From the NCBI GenBank assembly GCA_900759445.1, contig CAAEVH010000030.1:1-64000 (forward strand): a stretch of DNA of 64,000 bases, given 5' to 3'. The first letter of the stretch is position 1, and each line of letters opens with the position of its first letter. Source of the stretch: an uncultured Raoultella sp. (GTDB lineage Bacteria > Pseudomonadota > Gammaproteobacteria > Enterobacterales > Enterobacteriaceae). A model generated the notes under the pieces. That model worked only from the letters and a program-made list of their open reading frames with translations, was not told the origin of the DNA and did no database searches. The position numbers and the translations under genes were made by a program. Positions 18,863 to 28,177 of the stretch are shown piece by piece.

Positions 18863-19573
18863 TTAACGCGTTGCGTTAACTGCCGCCGTCCACGCCTGGT
18901 TGAAAGCCTGATGCTGGGCAGCCAGCGGGCCAATCAGCGCGTTGTACTGGCTGGCCTGCTGCGAGGTCGGGAACTGAATCCCGTTTGCCACGAAGCTCAC
19001 CTGAGTATTTTGCTGAGCGATAAAATCACCCACCTGCACCAGTTGCTGAGTAAAGACCTGCGCGGCAGGAATCAGCGGCTGCAGGGCGTTTGCCGGTGCG
19101 GTCACGACTTTGTTGTAAACCTGGTCAAAGACCGGTTTCAGATCGTCACTCTGCTTCAGCGCGCTATGTGCGCCATCGGCCTGCATTTTCGCATTTTCCA
19201 GCTGCTGGCTCAGCACGCCCAGCGCGCCGTTTGCCTGGCGCAGCGGTTCACGCTGAGTCACATAATCCTGCGGGACGCGAATCGCATTCACGCTGTCTAC
19301 GACCGGACGCAGACCTGCATCCATCGCCTGACTTACCTGCTGTGAATAGCCGTAAATCACCGCGTAATCGGAAACAAAAGGACCGAACTGTTTTTTCTGA
19401 TCGGCAGTCAGCGTCGGCAGACGTTCGCCGCTACGCATTGCCGTATTTTGCAGGAAGTCGATAAACGCTTTGCGCTGATCGCCTTCTTTATCAAAACACC
19501 CACTCAGGCTAACCACCATTAATAAGGCCGCAATAGCCGCAAACCAGCGAGAGCAGGACTTTCCTGTCGCCAT
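18863..19573 (-). CDS. yiaF: DUF3053 lipoprotein YiaF
   Basis: A 236-residue lipoprotein of unknown function, same length as E. coli YiaF. The start MATGKSC at 19573 has AAAGGAG upstream. The lipobox LSLSG-Cys26 follows a hydrophobic signal. The mature part is mainly helical. Convergent with ghrB. Confidence 0.93.
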   Translation of the reverse strand: MATGKSCSRWFAAIAALLMVVSLSGCFDKEGDQRKAFIDFLQNTAMRSGERLPTLTADQKKQFGPFVSDYAVIYGYSQQVSQAMDAGLRPVVDSVNAIRVPQDYVTQREPLRQANGALGVLSQQLENAKMQADGAHSALKQSDDLKPVFDQVYNKVVTAPANALQPLIPAAQVFTQQLVQVGDFIAQQNTQVSFVANGIQFPTSQQASQYNALIGPLAAQHQAFNQAWTAAVNATR

Positions 19574-20013
19574 TTTTTTACTCCTTTCAGCCAAAAAAAG
19601 CGCACACAGACACACACGTGCCAGACGCTGACAAGGATAGTCCAGGTCGGCCTTGCAGGATACTCTTTCCTGACAATCTTACGCAGGAAAAACACCGTTG
19701 GCGGCGTTTGACGGGCGACCGCGAGCGTCTGTTAAGCCCATCACAATTAACGCCATAACCCGGCCGAGAAAAATGACCAATAACAATTTGATTTTATTAT
19801 AAATAAAATCACTACTGTGGGGCAAACCCGTGAAAGCGAACGATAATCGCACGCTTCCTGGGCCGACTGCGTTGCCTGAAGCCAGGTTCAGTGATTTGAT
19901 AAATGAGCGATTAACGGCGATACGTTCGATTATCGCACAAATCACATTAACGACAGCGAGGGAGGCGGTAATCGCCCGGCTCCGTCCCCCGCTCCGGCTG
20001 CCAGGAATGCTGT
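19574..20013. other. Intergenic region between yiaF and the AAHS transporter
   Basis: About 440 bases with no gene I can support. The notable feature is a perfect AT-rich inverted repeat at 19790-19810 (GATTTTATT-ATA-AATAAAATC), a possible operator or promoter element. The 63-codon frame starting at 19830 lacks a ribosome binding site and homology, so it is not called. Confidence 0.5.
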
Positions 20014-21372
20014 ATGAATAAGACAACTATCGATATTCAGGCTTTTATCAACGAACATCCGTTTACGAAGTACCAGTGGATGATTCTGGCCCTGTGTTTT
20101 ATCACCGTCGCGATGGACGGGTTTGATACCGCCATCATCGGTTTTATTGCCTCCGACCTGGTGCAGGAATGGGGCGTGGAAAAATCTGCGTTAGGCCCGG
20201 TGATGAGCGCTGCGCTCGTCGGTCTGGCGGTAGGTGCGCTGACCGCAGGCCCGTTGGCCGACCGCATTGGGCGAAAAAAAGTTCTGCTGATGTCGATTGT
20301 GGTTTTCGGTAGCTTTAGTCTGTTGACCGCCTTCGCCACCAGCCTGAATCAACTGACGCTGCTGCGTTTTCTGACCGGCCTCGGGCTGGGCGCCGCCATG
20401 CCAAACGCAGCCACGCTGATGAGCGAGTATGCGCCGGAACGCCGTCGCGCTTTGCTGGTCAATCTGATGTTCGTCGGGTTCCCGATGGGATCTTCGCTGG
20501 GTGGCTTCCTCTCGGCCTGGATGATTCCGCATTACGGCTGGCAAAGCGTGCTGATACTGGGCGGCGTGATGCCTCTGCTGCTTGCCGTCGCGCTGGTGTT
20601 CTTACTGCCGGAATCGGCGCGCTATCTGGTGGTCAAGCGCCAGCCATCGCAGCGTATTGCCACCATTCTGCGTCGTATTGCCCCGCTGCCTGAACAGGTT
20701 GAATTCGAGCTGCGCGAAGCCGGACAGGTGAAAGACAAATCGGCCCTTGCGGTTATTTTCTCCCCCCGTTATCTCGTCGGTACCGTGATGCTGTGCATGA
20801 CCTACTTTCTGGGGCTGCTGATTTTCTATTTATTGACCAGTTGGCTTCCGCTGCTGATTCGCGAAACCGGCGCATCAATGAGCCAGGCGTCGATTATCAC
20901 CGCGCTGTTCCCGCTGGGCGGCGGCATCGGGGTGCTGATCCTCGGCGCCCTGATGGACAAAATTAACCCCAATAAAGTGGTCGCCGTAGGCTGGCTGTTG
21001 ACCGGCGTGTTCGTCTTTCTGGTCGGCTTCTCAACCAACAACCTGGTGTTAATGGGCGTGATGGTCTTTATTGCCGGCAGCATTATGAACGGCGCGCAAT
21101 CATCCATGCCGGCCCTGGCCGCCGGATTTTATCCCACCCAGGGCCGGGCGACCGGCGTTGCCTGGATGCTGGGTATCGGCCGGTTTGGCGGGATCCTTGG
21201 CGCCTTCAGCGGAGCCTTCCTGATGCAGGCGCAGCTCTCCTTCGTGACCATCTTTACCTTGTTGTCGATCCCGGCGTTTTTATCCGCCATCGCGCTGCTG
21301 GTGAAATATAAGACCAGCAAGAGCCAGCCGATATCTGCGCAGACGAAAGCCAACAATATGCAAAAAGCCTGA
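20014..21372 (+). CDS. AAHS-family MFS transporter, aromatic acid type
   Basis: A 452-residue twelve-helix transporter resembling aromatic acid:H+ symporters (PcaK, BenK, MhpT). The helix-1 signature MDGFDTAIIGF carries the DGFD motif typical of this family, and motif A is GPLADRIGRKKVL. No aromatic catabolic genes or regulator lie next to it, so the substrate is unknown. It sits between yiaF and yiaG, where E. coli has no gene. The palindrome 204 bases upstream may belong to its control. Confidence 0.85.
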   Translation: MNKTTIDIQAFINEHPFTKYQWMILALCFITVAMDGFDTAIIGFIASDLVQEWGVEKSALGPVMSAALVGLAVGALTAGPLADRIGRKKVLLMSIVVFGSFSLLTAFATSLNQLTLLRFLTGLGLGAAMPNAATLMSEYAPERRRALLVNLMFVGFPMGSSLGGFLSAWMIPHYGWQSVLILGGVMPLLLAVALVFLLPESARYLVVKRQPSQRIATILRRIAPLPEQVEFELREAGQVKDKSALAVIFSPRYLVGTVMLCMTYFLGLLIFYLLTSWLPLLIRETGASMSQASIITALFPLGGGIGVLILGALMDKINPNKVVAVGWLLTGVFVFLVGFSTNNLVLMGVMVFIAGSIMNGAQSSMPALAAGFYPTQGRATGVAWMLGIGRFGGILGAFSGAFLMQAQLSFVTIFTLLSIPAFLSAIALLVKYKTSKSQPISAQTKANNMQKA

Positions 21373-21376
21373 CCCT

Positions 21377-21402
21377 CAGGCCAGCGGGCAACCGCTGGCC
21401 TG
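21377..21402. terminator. Hairpin after the AAHS transporter
   Basis: CAGGCCAGCGG and CCGCTGGCCTG pair perfectly (11 bp, 4-base loop) directly after the transporter stop. The T-run is weak (GCGGATTTATT). Confidence 0.6.
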
Positions 21403-21614
21403 GCGGATTTATTCGCCGTTTACAAAAGTTTTCCATTGCGACACGTCTGATGATTAATCATCACCTTATCTGCCGTTTTCACCGCCGAATACCCGTTAAG
21501 ACGATAGGCTGTCTGCACATAATCACTCCCGTGACTATTCTTTGCGTTTTTTCTGACTATTCTTAATAGGCTTCACTAAATATCTCTTTTGCTGTGTGAC
21601 AGAAGGAGTTCTAT

Positions 21615-21905
21615 ATGGAATATAAAGATCCCGTGTTTGAACTGCTTAGCAGCCTGGAACAAATTGTTTTTAAAGATATTTCTCAAACGATCGCCCAGCC
21701 TCGTAAGCAGACCGCATTTAGCGAGTTTGAACAGCTTCGCAAAGGCACTGGCCTGAAAATTGATGATTTTGCCAATGCCATGGGCGTCAGCGTGGCGATG
21801 GTACAAGAGTGGGAGTCGAGACGGGTGAAGCCGTCATCCACGGAACTCAAATTAATGCGCCTGATTCAGGCAAACCCACAGCTTTCAAGGCAGCTTATCG
21901 ACTAA
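21615..21905 (+). CDS. yiaG: HTH-type DNA-binding protein YiaG
   Basis: A 96-residue Xre-like protein, same length as E. coli YiaG. The helix-turn-helix lies in the second half (LKIDDFANAMGVSVAMVQEW, about residues 45-64). It resembles the antitoxin component of HigBA/MqsA systems, but no toxin gene is beside it. Preceded by AAGGAG. Targets are not known. Confidence 0.93.
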   Translation: MEYKDPVFELLSSLEQIVFKDISQTIAQPRKQTAFSEFEQLRKGTGLKIDDFANAMGVSVAMVQEWESRRVKPSSTELKLMRLIQANPQLSRQLID

Positions 21906-21999
21906 AGTTCTATAATAAGAATCAGGTCTGGTTACGGTCCTGTATCGGGACCGTTTTTATTTCTGTGAAAAAAGGTTTGCTATCGCACCGCAAAAATGA

Positions 22000-22165
22000 G
22001 TTAATGCTCGCAGGTTTGATGTACAGACCACAGAGCATTAGTATAGAGTAGTCCTTGAGCGGTTATCATAGATACCCCGGTAGTGAACTTTCCCTTTATA
22101 GCTTCAAATCTGTAGTCCAGACCGTATCGCCGAAAGGTTCATTTATTATTTAAAGGTATTTCGCT
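22000..22165 (+). promoter_or_regulatory. cspA promoter and cold-responsive 5' leader
   Basis: A -10-like TTAATG at 22001 precedes a leader of about 155 bases. The cold box TGATGTACAGACC at 22017-22029 matches the E. coli TGACGTACAGACC except for one base. The CCGAAAGG segment before the start is also kept. In E. coli this leader refolds at low temperature to favour translation and stabilise the mRNA. Confidence 0.85.
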
Positions 22166-22378
22166 ATGTCCGGTAAAATGACTGGTATCGTAAAATGGTT
22201 CAACGCTGACAAAGGCTTCGGCTTCATCACTCCTGATGACGGTTCTAAAGATGTATTCGTACACTTCTCCGCTATCATGAACGATGGCTACAAATCTCTG
22301 GATGAAGGTCAGAAAGTTTCCTTCACCATCGAAAGCGGCGCTAAAGGCCCGGCAGCTGGCAACGTAACCAGCCTGTAA
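22166..22378 (+). CDS. cspA: Major cold shock protein CspA
   Basis: Single-stranded nucleic acid chaperone of 70 residues. The cold-shock domain carries RNP1 (KGFGFI, residues 16-21) and RNP2 (VFVHF, 30-34). Linkage to yiaG and the conserved leader mark it as CspA rather than a paralogue. E. coli has hokA and an insertion sequence next, while here an ABC-F gene follows. Confidence 0.98.
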   Translation: MSGKMTGIVKWFNADKGFGFITPDDGSKDVFVHFSAIMNDGYKSLDEGQKVSFTIESGAKGPAAGNVTSL

Positions 22379-22403
22379 GCTTAAATTAAGCTCAGAATTT
22401 AAG

Positions 22404-22432
22404 ATCCCTGCCTCGCGGCGGGGATTTTTTTT
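22404..22432 (+). terminator. cspA terminator
   Basis: ATCCCTGCC-TCGC-GGCGGGGAT followed by eight T residues, about 25 bases after the cspA stop. Confidence 0.9.
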
Positions 22433-22446
22433 ATCTGATAATAAAG

Positions 22447-22477
22447 AACCGCCGCTCAGCAGAGGGCGGTTTTTTGT
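22447..22477 (-). terminator. Terminator of the ABC-F gene
   Basis: ACCGCC...GGCGGT stem with A-run on the left and T-run on the right between the convergent cspA and ABC-F genes. It can serve either strand. Confidence 0.7.
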
Positions 22478-22479
22478 CT

Positions 22480-24099
22480 TCAAAGCGCTGAGAAATGCCA
22501 GCCATTCTCCTGCCACGTCAGAGAGTGGGTCAGCCGCAGTCCGCGCAGAAAATCCTCATCATGAGAGACGACAATCATCGCGCCAGGAAAGGTGGCTAAA
22601 GCCGACTCAATGGCCCGAACGGAAGCCAAATCAAGATGGTTTGTCGGCTCATCCAGCAGCAGGAGCTGCGCCGCTTCACGCCGCCACAGCACGCAGGCCA
22701 GCGCGGCTTTAAGCCGTTCGCCACCGCTTAAAGCCGACAGCGGCAGATTAATTTTATCCGCGCCCAGCTGCAGCCGGGCAAGACGGCTGCGTAATGCCCC
22801 CGCCTCCAGCGGGGTATCATCAAGATTCAGGTGCGCCATGACCGACAGCGACAGGTCCAGCTGCGTGAGATGCTGATCCAGCCAGGCCGCATGCACCGAC
22901 ACCCGACACTCGCCGGATAGCGGCGATTCCAGACCGATCAACGTTTTCAGCAGCGTGGTTTTCCCGCAGCCGTTGGGGCCACGCAACGCCACGCGCAGCG
23001 GCCCGTCAAGACGCCAGTCGAGTGGCGGCATGGCAGAGAATGCCAGCTGCAAAGCCTCGAGGACCAACACCTGTTTGCCAGCGGCAACCTGGCTTCCCGG
23101 CAGAGTGAACATCACCGCAGCGTCCTCCTCCACCCGCTCACGGGCCTGAACCACCGCGGCATTTAGCGCACTATTTTGCTCCCGGTGCTGGCGATGCAGT
23201 GCGCCAGGCCGCTCCTTCGCCGCCCCTTTATATTTTACCCGTTCAAAAGAGGCGATATTCAGCGTATCCACCACGCGCAGCGTCTGAGCAGAACGTCTCT
23301 GGCTGGCATCGTGTTCTTTTTGCATCCGCGCACGCGTGCGACGACGCTCGGTAGCGGCATGGTCTAACGCCGCGCGCGCCGCCTGCTGCTCCGCATCGCG
23401 CTGCTGTTGGTAATCGGCATAGTTACCGCCGTAGCTTCGCAACGCACCGGGCGTCAGTTCGAGTATGCGCGACATGCGGGCCAACAGCGCGCGATCGTGG
23501 CTGGCTATCAACGCTCCGCCGGACCAGCATTCAAGCTGGTGATACAGCCAGTCGCGCCCCTGCCTGTCGAGGTGATTGGTTGGCTCATCCAGCAGCAGGT
23601 AATCGGCCGCGGAGAGAAAGGCGCCGCACAGCAGAGCCTTCACCCGCTCCCCGCCGCTCAATGATGATGCGGGTCGGTCAGGATCGAAATCCGCTAAACC
23701 GGCCTGGCGGAAACCTGCGCTCAGGCGATCCGGGAGATCCCAGAAACCTTCGAGGCAATCGACATCGTCAGCCAGAGCCTCACCGCGCCCGAGGCGCTGC
23801 AAGGCAGCAAAGTGTGGTCCGTAGCCCAGCAGTGCGGCCAGCGTGGTCTGCGGGGTTATCGTCTGCTGCTGAGCAACACAGGCCAGAGAAACAGGCCGTT
23901 CGATATGGCCACCAGCAGGCGCATCGATACCGGCCAGCAGGCGCAGAAGGCGAGTTTTCCCGACGCCATTCCGTCCGACCAGGCCACAGAGGGAATTTTC
24001 CAGCGAGATATTCAACGGGCCAAAAAGCGTTTCTCCCGTCGCAAACTGACAGGTGACCTGATGCAAAATAAAAGAGGGGGATTGGGCACAATGGGCCAT
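22480..24099 (-). CDS. ABC-F family ATPase
   Basis: Soluble twin ABC ATPase of 539 residues without membrane segments. Domain 1 has Walker A GRNGVGKT (about 39-46), signature LSGGERVK and Walker B LLLDEPTNHLD. Domain 2 repeats these (GPNGCGKTT, LSGGERLK, LLLDEPTNHLD). The linker between them (about 225-310) is arginine-rich, as in ribosome-binding ABC-F factors. It is not EttA, Uup or YheS by length and sequence. ABC-F proteins act on ribosomes, and some protect them from antibiotics. ATG at 24099 has AGGAG upstream. It is absent from this place in E. coli. Confidence 0.9.
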   Translation of the reverse strand: MAHCAQSPSFILHQVTCQFATGETLFGPLNISLENSLCGLVGRNGVGKTRLLRLLAGIDAPAGGHIERPVSLACVAQQQTITPQTTLAALLGYGPHFAALQRLGRGEALADDVDCLEGFWDLPDRLSAGFRQAGLADFDPDRPASSLSGGERVKALLCGAFLSAADYLLLDEPTNHLDRQGRDWLYHQLECWSGGALIASHDRALLARMSRILELTPGALRSYGGNYADYQQQRDAEQQAARAALDHAATERRRTRARMQKEHDASQRRSAQTLRVVDTLNIASFERVKYKGAAKERPGALHRQHREQNSALNAAVVQARERVEEDAAVMFTLPGSQVAAGKQVLVLEALQLAFSAMPPLDWRLDGPLRVALRGPNGCGKTTLLKTLIGLESPLSGECRVSVHAAWLDQHLTQLDLSLSVMAHLNLDDTPLEAGALRSRLARLQLGADKINLPLSALSGGERLKAALACVLWRREAAQLLLLDEPTNHLDLASVRAIESALATFPGAMIVVSHDEDFLRGLRLTHSLTWQENGWHFSAL

Positions 24100-24122
24100 A
24101 AGCACTCCTGAATGAAATTCAT
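24012..24122 (-). other. Small ORF overlapping the start of the ABC-F gene
   Basis: ATG at 24122 is preceded by AGGGGAAGT and opens a 36-codon frame that runs through the ABC-F ribosome binding site and start in another frame, ending at 24012. It contains a Pro-Asn-Pro-Pro stretch. If translated, ribosomes on it would influence initiation at the ABC-F ATG. There is no homology I can name, and it may be chance. Confidence 0.3.
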
Positions 24123-24184
24123 ACTTCCCCTACAGACGCAGTGCGCCAGCAAGGACCGAATTCAGCAGGTGTGTTTATCCATTT

Positions 24185-24235
24185 TCAGTGTGCTCTCTGT
24201 GAGACGAGGGGTTCGTCGGGGCACAGGATAGCCAT
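24185..24235 (-). other. Candidate leader peptide upstream of the ABC-F gene
   Basis: ATG at 24235 with AGGGGTGAGT just upstream opens a 16-codon frame (Met-Ala-Ile-Leu-Cys-Pro-Asp-Glu-Pro...) ending in TGA at 24185, 86 bases before the ABC-F start. Several drug-inducible ABC-F genes are controlled by translated leader peptides. This one is only a candidate based on its ribosome binding site and position. Confidence 0.35.
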
Positions 24236-24477
24236 ACTCACCCCTTCATTTCAAGATTATTTTTTCAGCAAATGCGTTCGGGTTGCGCGGCTCTCCCGCA
24301 GCAGGAACGTCAAACGGCCTCGAAATCACCCCGTTTCCCACGCTTAATTTTCATTCTGTTTTTTTGAATGAGATGCGCAAATTGTTCCAATTTTAATCGA
24401 TCGATAATCGTCCTATTATTTATCACATCAGAGCAACAACGCTCTATACCAAACAAAAACACTTAAGGAATACGACC
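24236..24477. other. Divergent control region between the ABC-F gene and the DUF1471 gene
   Basis: About 240 bases serve as promoter space for both divergent genes. On the plus strand TATTAT at 24414-24419 is a plausible -10 box for the DUF1471 gene, with only a weak -35 (TTTTAA, 24391-24396). The sequence is AT-rich near 24361-24425. No operator is recognised. Confidence 0.4.
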
Positions 24478-24687
24478 ATGAAATCCATCAAAACTTTCGT
24501 TGCAGTTTCTGCCCTTTCTCTGATGTCTTTCGGTGCATTCGCACAGAGCGTCAGCGCCACCGCCTCCACGCTGGATCGCGCTGAAGCAAAAATTGCCGCC
24601 CAGGCCGCAGAACAAGGTGCCTCTTATAAAATTACCAGCGCCCAGTTCAACAACCGCGTGCACATGACCGCCGAACTGACCAAATAA
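24478..24687 (+). CDS. DUF1471 (YhcN/BhsA/McbA-type) small exported protein
   Basis: A 69-residue protein with a signal peptide of about 22 residues ending AFA-QSV. The mature part fits the DUF1471 pattern (AAEQGASYKITSAQFNNRVHMTAEL). Members such as BhsA, McbA and YhcN are periplasmic or outer-membrane associated and induced by acid, peroxide, copper or biofilm growth. AAGGAA precedes the ATG. The specific role is unknown. Confidence 0.85.
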   Translation: MKSIKTFVAVSALSLMSFGAFAQSVSATASTLDRAEAKIAAQAAEQGASYKITSAQFNNRVHMTAELTK

Positions 24688-24763
24688 CGTAATCTGCTCT
24701 TGCCGGGCCGCCGGTGGTTAACCAGACAGGCGACAACGACAACACGATGAAAAGGAAGATAAA

Positions 24764-24952
24764 ATGAAAAATCTCAGCGTGATCTCTGCCCTGTTTCTGG
24801 CCGCTTCATTGTCATCCGGCGCCATCGCCGCAGAGCAGCGTCCCGCGCAACCAGAAGCCGGTTCCAGTATGGATACCTCAGTGCATCAGAACCGTATTAA
24901 CGTCAGCCACGCTTTTGATAAAGAGAGTCTGACCGCGGGGAATTTGCAGTAA
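24764..24952 (+). CDS. Small exported protein, unknown
   Basis: A 62-residue frame 76 bases after the DUF1471 gene, with a good AAAAGGAAG site and ATG. Residues 1-22 form a typical signal peptide (ending AIAAE). The mature 40 residues are hydrophilic (EQRPAQPEAGSSM...), with no cysteine and no domain I recognise. The ribosome binding site and signal peptide make it likely real. A shared terminator with glyS follows. It could be co-transcribed with the DUF1471 gene. Confidence 0.65.
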   Translation: MKNLSVISALFLAASLSSGAIAAEQRPAQPEAGSSMDTSVHQNRINVSHAFDKESLTAGNLQ

Positions 24953-25002
24953 ATCTGGCCGCCGAAAAGCGTCAGGGGAGCGAGAGAGTCGCTTACCGCC
25001 AT

Positions 25003-25031
25003 AAAAAAACCTGCCCTGGGGCAGGTTTTTT
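25003..25031. terminator. Bidirectional terminator between the small exported gene and glyS
   Basis: A-run, ACCTGCCC-TG-GGGCAGGT, T-run. It fits rho-independent termination on both strands of this convergent pair. Confidence 0.9.
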
Positions 25032-25049
25032 GTTATGCAAAACAGGCGA

Positions 25050-27119
25050 TTATTGCAGCAGGGAAATATCCGCCACCTGCAGGAACAGGTCACGCAATTT
25101 CGACAGCAGCGTCAGACGGTTGATACGGACTTCTTTATCTTCCGCATTCACCATCACGTTTTCGAAGAACTCATCTACCGGTTCGCGCAGGGAAGCCAGT
25201 TCGATCAGCGCTTCCTGATAACGGCCTTCGGCGAAGAACGGCTGCAGTTTGTCGCGCAGCACGACCAGATGGGTCGCCAGCTTGATCTCTGCGGCTTCTT
25301 TTAGCACGGAGGCGTGAACGGCATCATTCAACGTCTCTTCGGATTTCGCCAGGATATTAGATACGCGCTTGTTGGCAGCTGCCAGCGCGGCCGCTTCTTC
25401 CAGAGTGCGGAAGTGAGACACCGCTTTCATGCGCGCGTCGAAATCCGCCGGACGAGTCGGACGACGTGCCAGTACCGCCTGGATGGTGTCGACCGTGTAG
25501 CCTTCATCCTGATACCAGGCGCGGAAGCGACCAAGCATGAAGTCAATGACGTCATCAACTACGTTGGCGTTAGTCAGCTTATCACCATACAGACGCGCCG
25601 CTTCTTCGGTCAGCGTTTGCAGGTCCAGGTTCAGGTTCTTCTCAACGATGATGCGCAGTACGCCGAGCGCGGCACGACGCAGCGCAAACGGGTCTTTATC
25701 GCCCTTCGGATGCTGACCGATGCCGAAGATGCCCGCGAGGGTATCCATCTTATCGGCAATCGCTACGGCACAGGCCACCGGGTTGGACGGCAGATCGTCA
25801 CCGGCAAAGCGCGGCTGATACTGCTCGTTCAGCGCCACCGCAACATCTTCGGCTTCACCATCGTGACGCGCATAGTGCATGCCCATGATGCCCTGGGTGT
25901 CGGTAAACTCGAACACCATGTTGGTCATCAGGTCACACTTGGAAAGCAGGCCCGCACGCGTTGCGTGGTTAACGTCAGCGCCAATTTGACCAGCAATCCA
26001 GCCCGCCAGCGCCTGAATACGGTCAGTCTTGTCGCGCAGCGTACCCAGCTGCTGCTGGAACAGCACGGTTTGCAGACGCGGCAGATGATCTTCCAGACGC
26101 TTTTTACGGTCGGTGTTGAAGAAGAACTCGGCATCCGCCAGACGCGGGCGCACCACTTTTTCGTTCCCGGAGATAATCTGCAGCGGATCTTTCGACTCAA
26201 TGTTGGTAACGAAAATAAAGTTCGGCAGCAGTTTGCCGTCGTTGCCGTAGACCGGGAAGTATTTCTGGTCGCCTTTCATGGTGTAGACCAGCGCTTCCGC
26301 AGGGACCGCGAGGAATTTCTCTTCGAATTTCGCGGTCAGCACTACCGGCCATTCAACCAGAGAGGCCACTTCTTCCAGCAGGCTTTCGCTCAGATCGGCG
26401 TTGCCGCCAATTTTGCGCGCCGCTTCTTCGGCATCGGCTTTAATTTTGGCTTTACGCTGCTCGTAGTCAGCAATAACTTTGCCGCGCTCCAGCAGAATTT
26501 GCGGGTACTGGTCGGCGTTATCGATGGTGAATTCCGGCTCGCCCATAAAGCGATGGCCGCGAATCACGCGATCGGAGGCAATGCCCAGAATGGTTGCCGG
26601 GACGACTTTATCGCCAAGCAGCAGGGTCACGGTGTGAACCGGACGCACGAACTGCACGTCGGAGGCGCCCCAGCGCATCAGTTTCGGGATCGGCAGTTTT
26701 GCCAGGGACGTGGCCACCATGTTCGGCAACAGCGCTTCTGCGCTTTCGCCTTTGACATGGGCGCGATACAGCAGCCATTCGCCTTTGTCGGTGACCATGC
26801 GCTCGGCCTGGTCAACGGTGATGCCGCAGCCGCGCGCCCAGCCTTCGGCCGCTTTGCTCGGTTTGCCTTCCGCGTCGAACGCGGCAGAAACCGCCGGGCC
26901 GCGTTTTTCAACTTCGCGATCGGGCTGCGCCGCCGCCAGGTTAGCGACTTTCAGCGCCAGACGGCGCGGAGCAGCGAACCACTCGACGTTGCCGTGAGCG
27001 AGGCCAGCGTTATCCAGCTCCGCGGTAAAGTTCGCAGCAAAAGATTCCGCCAGGCTGCGCAGGGCTTTTGGTGGCAGCTCTTCGGTGCCGATTTCCACCA
27101 GGAAAGTTTTTTCAGACAT
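25050..27119 (-). CDS. glyS: Glycine--tRNA ligase beta subunit
   Basis: Beta subunit of the bacterial alpha2beta2 glycyl-tRNA synthetase, which binds tRNA-Gly. It has 689 residues, as in E. coli. It contains the B3/B4-like and HD-related regions of the family, with an anticodon-binding-like C-terminal domain. It follows glyQ by 9 bases in the same operon. The opposite strand shows an 832-codon open frame, which is a codon-bias shadow of this gene. Confidence 0.98.
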   Translation of the reverse strand: MSEKTFLVEIGTEELPPKALRSLAESFAANFTAELDNAGLAHGNVEWFAAPRRLALKVANLAAAQPDREVEKRGPAVSAAFDAEGKPSKAAEGWARGCGITVDQAERMVTDKGEWLLYRAHVKGESAEALLPNMVATSLAKLPIPKLMRWGASDVQFVRPVHTVTLLLGDKVVPATILGIASDRVIRGHRFMGEPEFTIDNADQYPQILLERGKVIADYEQRKAKIKADAEEAARKIGGNADLSESLLEEVASLVEWPVVLTAKFEEKFLAVPAEALVYTMKGDQKYFPVYGNDGKLLPNFIFVTNIESKDPLQIISGNEKVVRPRLADAEFFFNTDRKKRLEDHLPRLQTVLFQQQLGTLRDKTDRIQALAGWIAGQIGADVNHATRAGLLSKCDLMTNMVFEFTDTQGIMGMHYARHDGEAEDVAVALNEQYQPRFAGDDLPSNPVACAVAIADKMDTLAGIFGIGQHPKGDKDPFALRRAALGVLRIIVEKNLNLDLQTLTEEAARLYGDKLTNANVVDDVIDFMLGRFRAWYQDEGYTVDTIQAVLARRPTRPADFDARMKAVSHFRTLEEAAALAAANKRVSNILAKSEETLNDAVHASVLKEAAEIKLATHLVVLRDKLQPFFAEGRYQEALIELASLREPVDEFFENVMVNAEDKEVRINRLTLLSKLRDLFLQVADISLLQ

Positions 27120-27128
27120 GGCCGCCTC

Positions 27129-28040
27129 TTATTTATTCTTGTTGCACATCGGGAAGCCCAGGGCTTCACGGGAAGCGTAGTACGCTTCTGCCACGGCTTT
27201 GGTCAGGGTGCGAATGCGCAGAATGTAGCGCTGACGCTCGGTGACGGAGATGGCTTTACGCGCGTCCAGCAGGTTGAAGCTGTGGGCGGCTTTCAGAATG
27301 CGCTCGTAGGCAGGCAGCGGCAGCGGGTTTTCCAGCGCCAGCAGCTGCTGCGCTTCTTTCTCATACTGCTCGAAGCAGGAGAACAGGAAGTCGACGTCTG
27401 CGTATTCAAAGTTATAGGTAGACTGCTCCACTTCGTTCTGATGGAACACGTCGCCGTAGGTGGTTTTACCCAGCGGACCGTCGCTCCAGACCAGGTCGTA
27501 AACGCTGTCAACGCCCTGAATGTACATCGCCAGTCGTTCCAGACCGTAGGTGATCTCGCCGGTCACCGGCTTACACTCCAGACCGCCGACCTGCTGGAAG
27601 TAGGTGAACTGCGTCACTTCCATCCCGTTCAGCCACACTTCCCAGCCCAGACCCCAGGCACCCAGCGTCGGGTTTTCCCAGTTGTCTTCCACGAAGCGGA
27701 TGTCGTGAATCGTCGGATCCATACCCAGCTCTTTCAAAGACCCGAGGTACAGCTCCTGAATGTTGTCCGGCGATGGCTTAATGACCACCTGGAACTGATA
27801 GTAGTGCTGTAAGCGGTTCGGGTTTTCGCCGTAGCGGCCGTCAGTCGGGCGACGGGAAGGCTGAACATAGGCAGTCGCCATCGGCTCAGGCCCCAGCGCA
27901 CGCAGACAGGTCATTGGATGAGAGGTGCCGGCGCCAACTTCCATGTCCAGTGGTTGAACAATGGTGCAGCCCTGACGAGCCCAGTAATCCTGTAAGGTCA
28001 GGATCAGGCCCTGGAAGGTCCTGGTATCAAACTTTTGCAT
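27129..28040 (-). CDS. glyQ: Glycine--tRNA ligase alpha subunit
   Basis: Catalytic alpha subunit of class II glycyl-tRNA synthetase, 303 residues. It carries the aminoacylation core with class II motifs (for example the [29 protein letters not shown] area near residues 49-77). First gene of the glyQS operon. ATG at 28040 gives MQKFDTRTF as in E. coli. Confidence 0.98.
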   Translation of the reverse strand: MQKFDTRTFQGLILTLQDYWARQGCTIVQPLDMEVGAGTSHPMTCLRALGPEPMATAYVQPSRRPTDGRYGENPNRLQHYYQFQVVIKPSPDNIQELYLGSLKELGMDPTIHDIRFVEDNWENPTLGAWGLGWEVWLNGMEVTQFTYFQQVGGLECKPVTGEITYGLERLAMYIQGVDSVYDLVWSDGPLGKTTYGDVFHQNEVEQSTYNFEYADVDFLFSCFEQYEKEAQQLLALENPLPLPAYERILKAAHSFNLLDARKAISVTERQRYILRIRTLTKAVAEAYYASREALGFPMCNKNK

Positions 28041-28177
28041 ATTATTTCGTGCTGGATACGTGTGGATTTAAAGGAAGGGATCAGTATACCCGCTGGCTGC
28101 GAGATATACAGTACGAAACGGCGCTGTTTAAATAAAATTGCCGAAATTAACGCCATCACGCGGCATCAGGGGCCGAT

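Noticed and set aside
19830..20021. A 63-codon plus-strand frame before the AAHS transporter
   Set aside because: No ribosome site and no homology. It overlaps the transporter start in another frame.
25314..27812. An 832-codon open frame on the plus strand opposite glyS and glyQ
   Set aside because: It is an antisense shadow produced by GC-rich codon usage of two certain genes. There is no ribosome site or recognisable domain.
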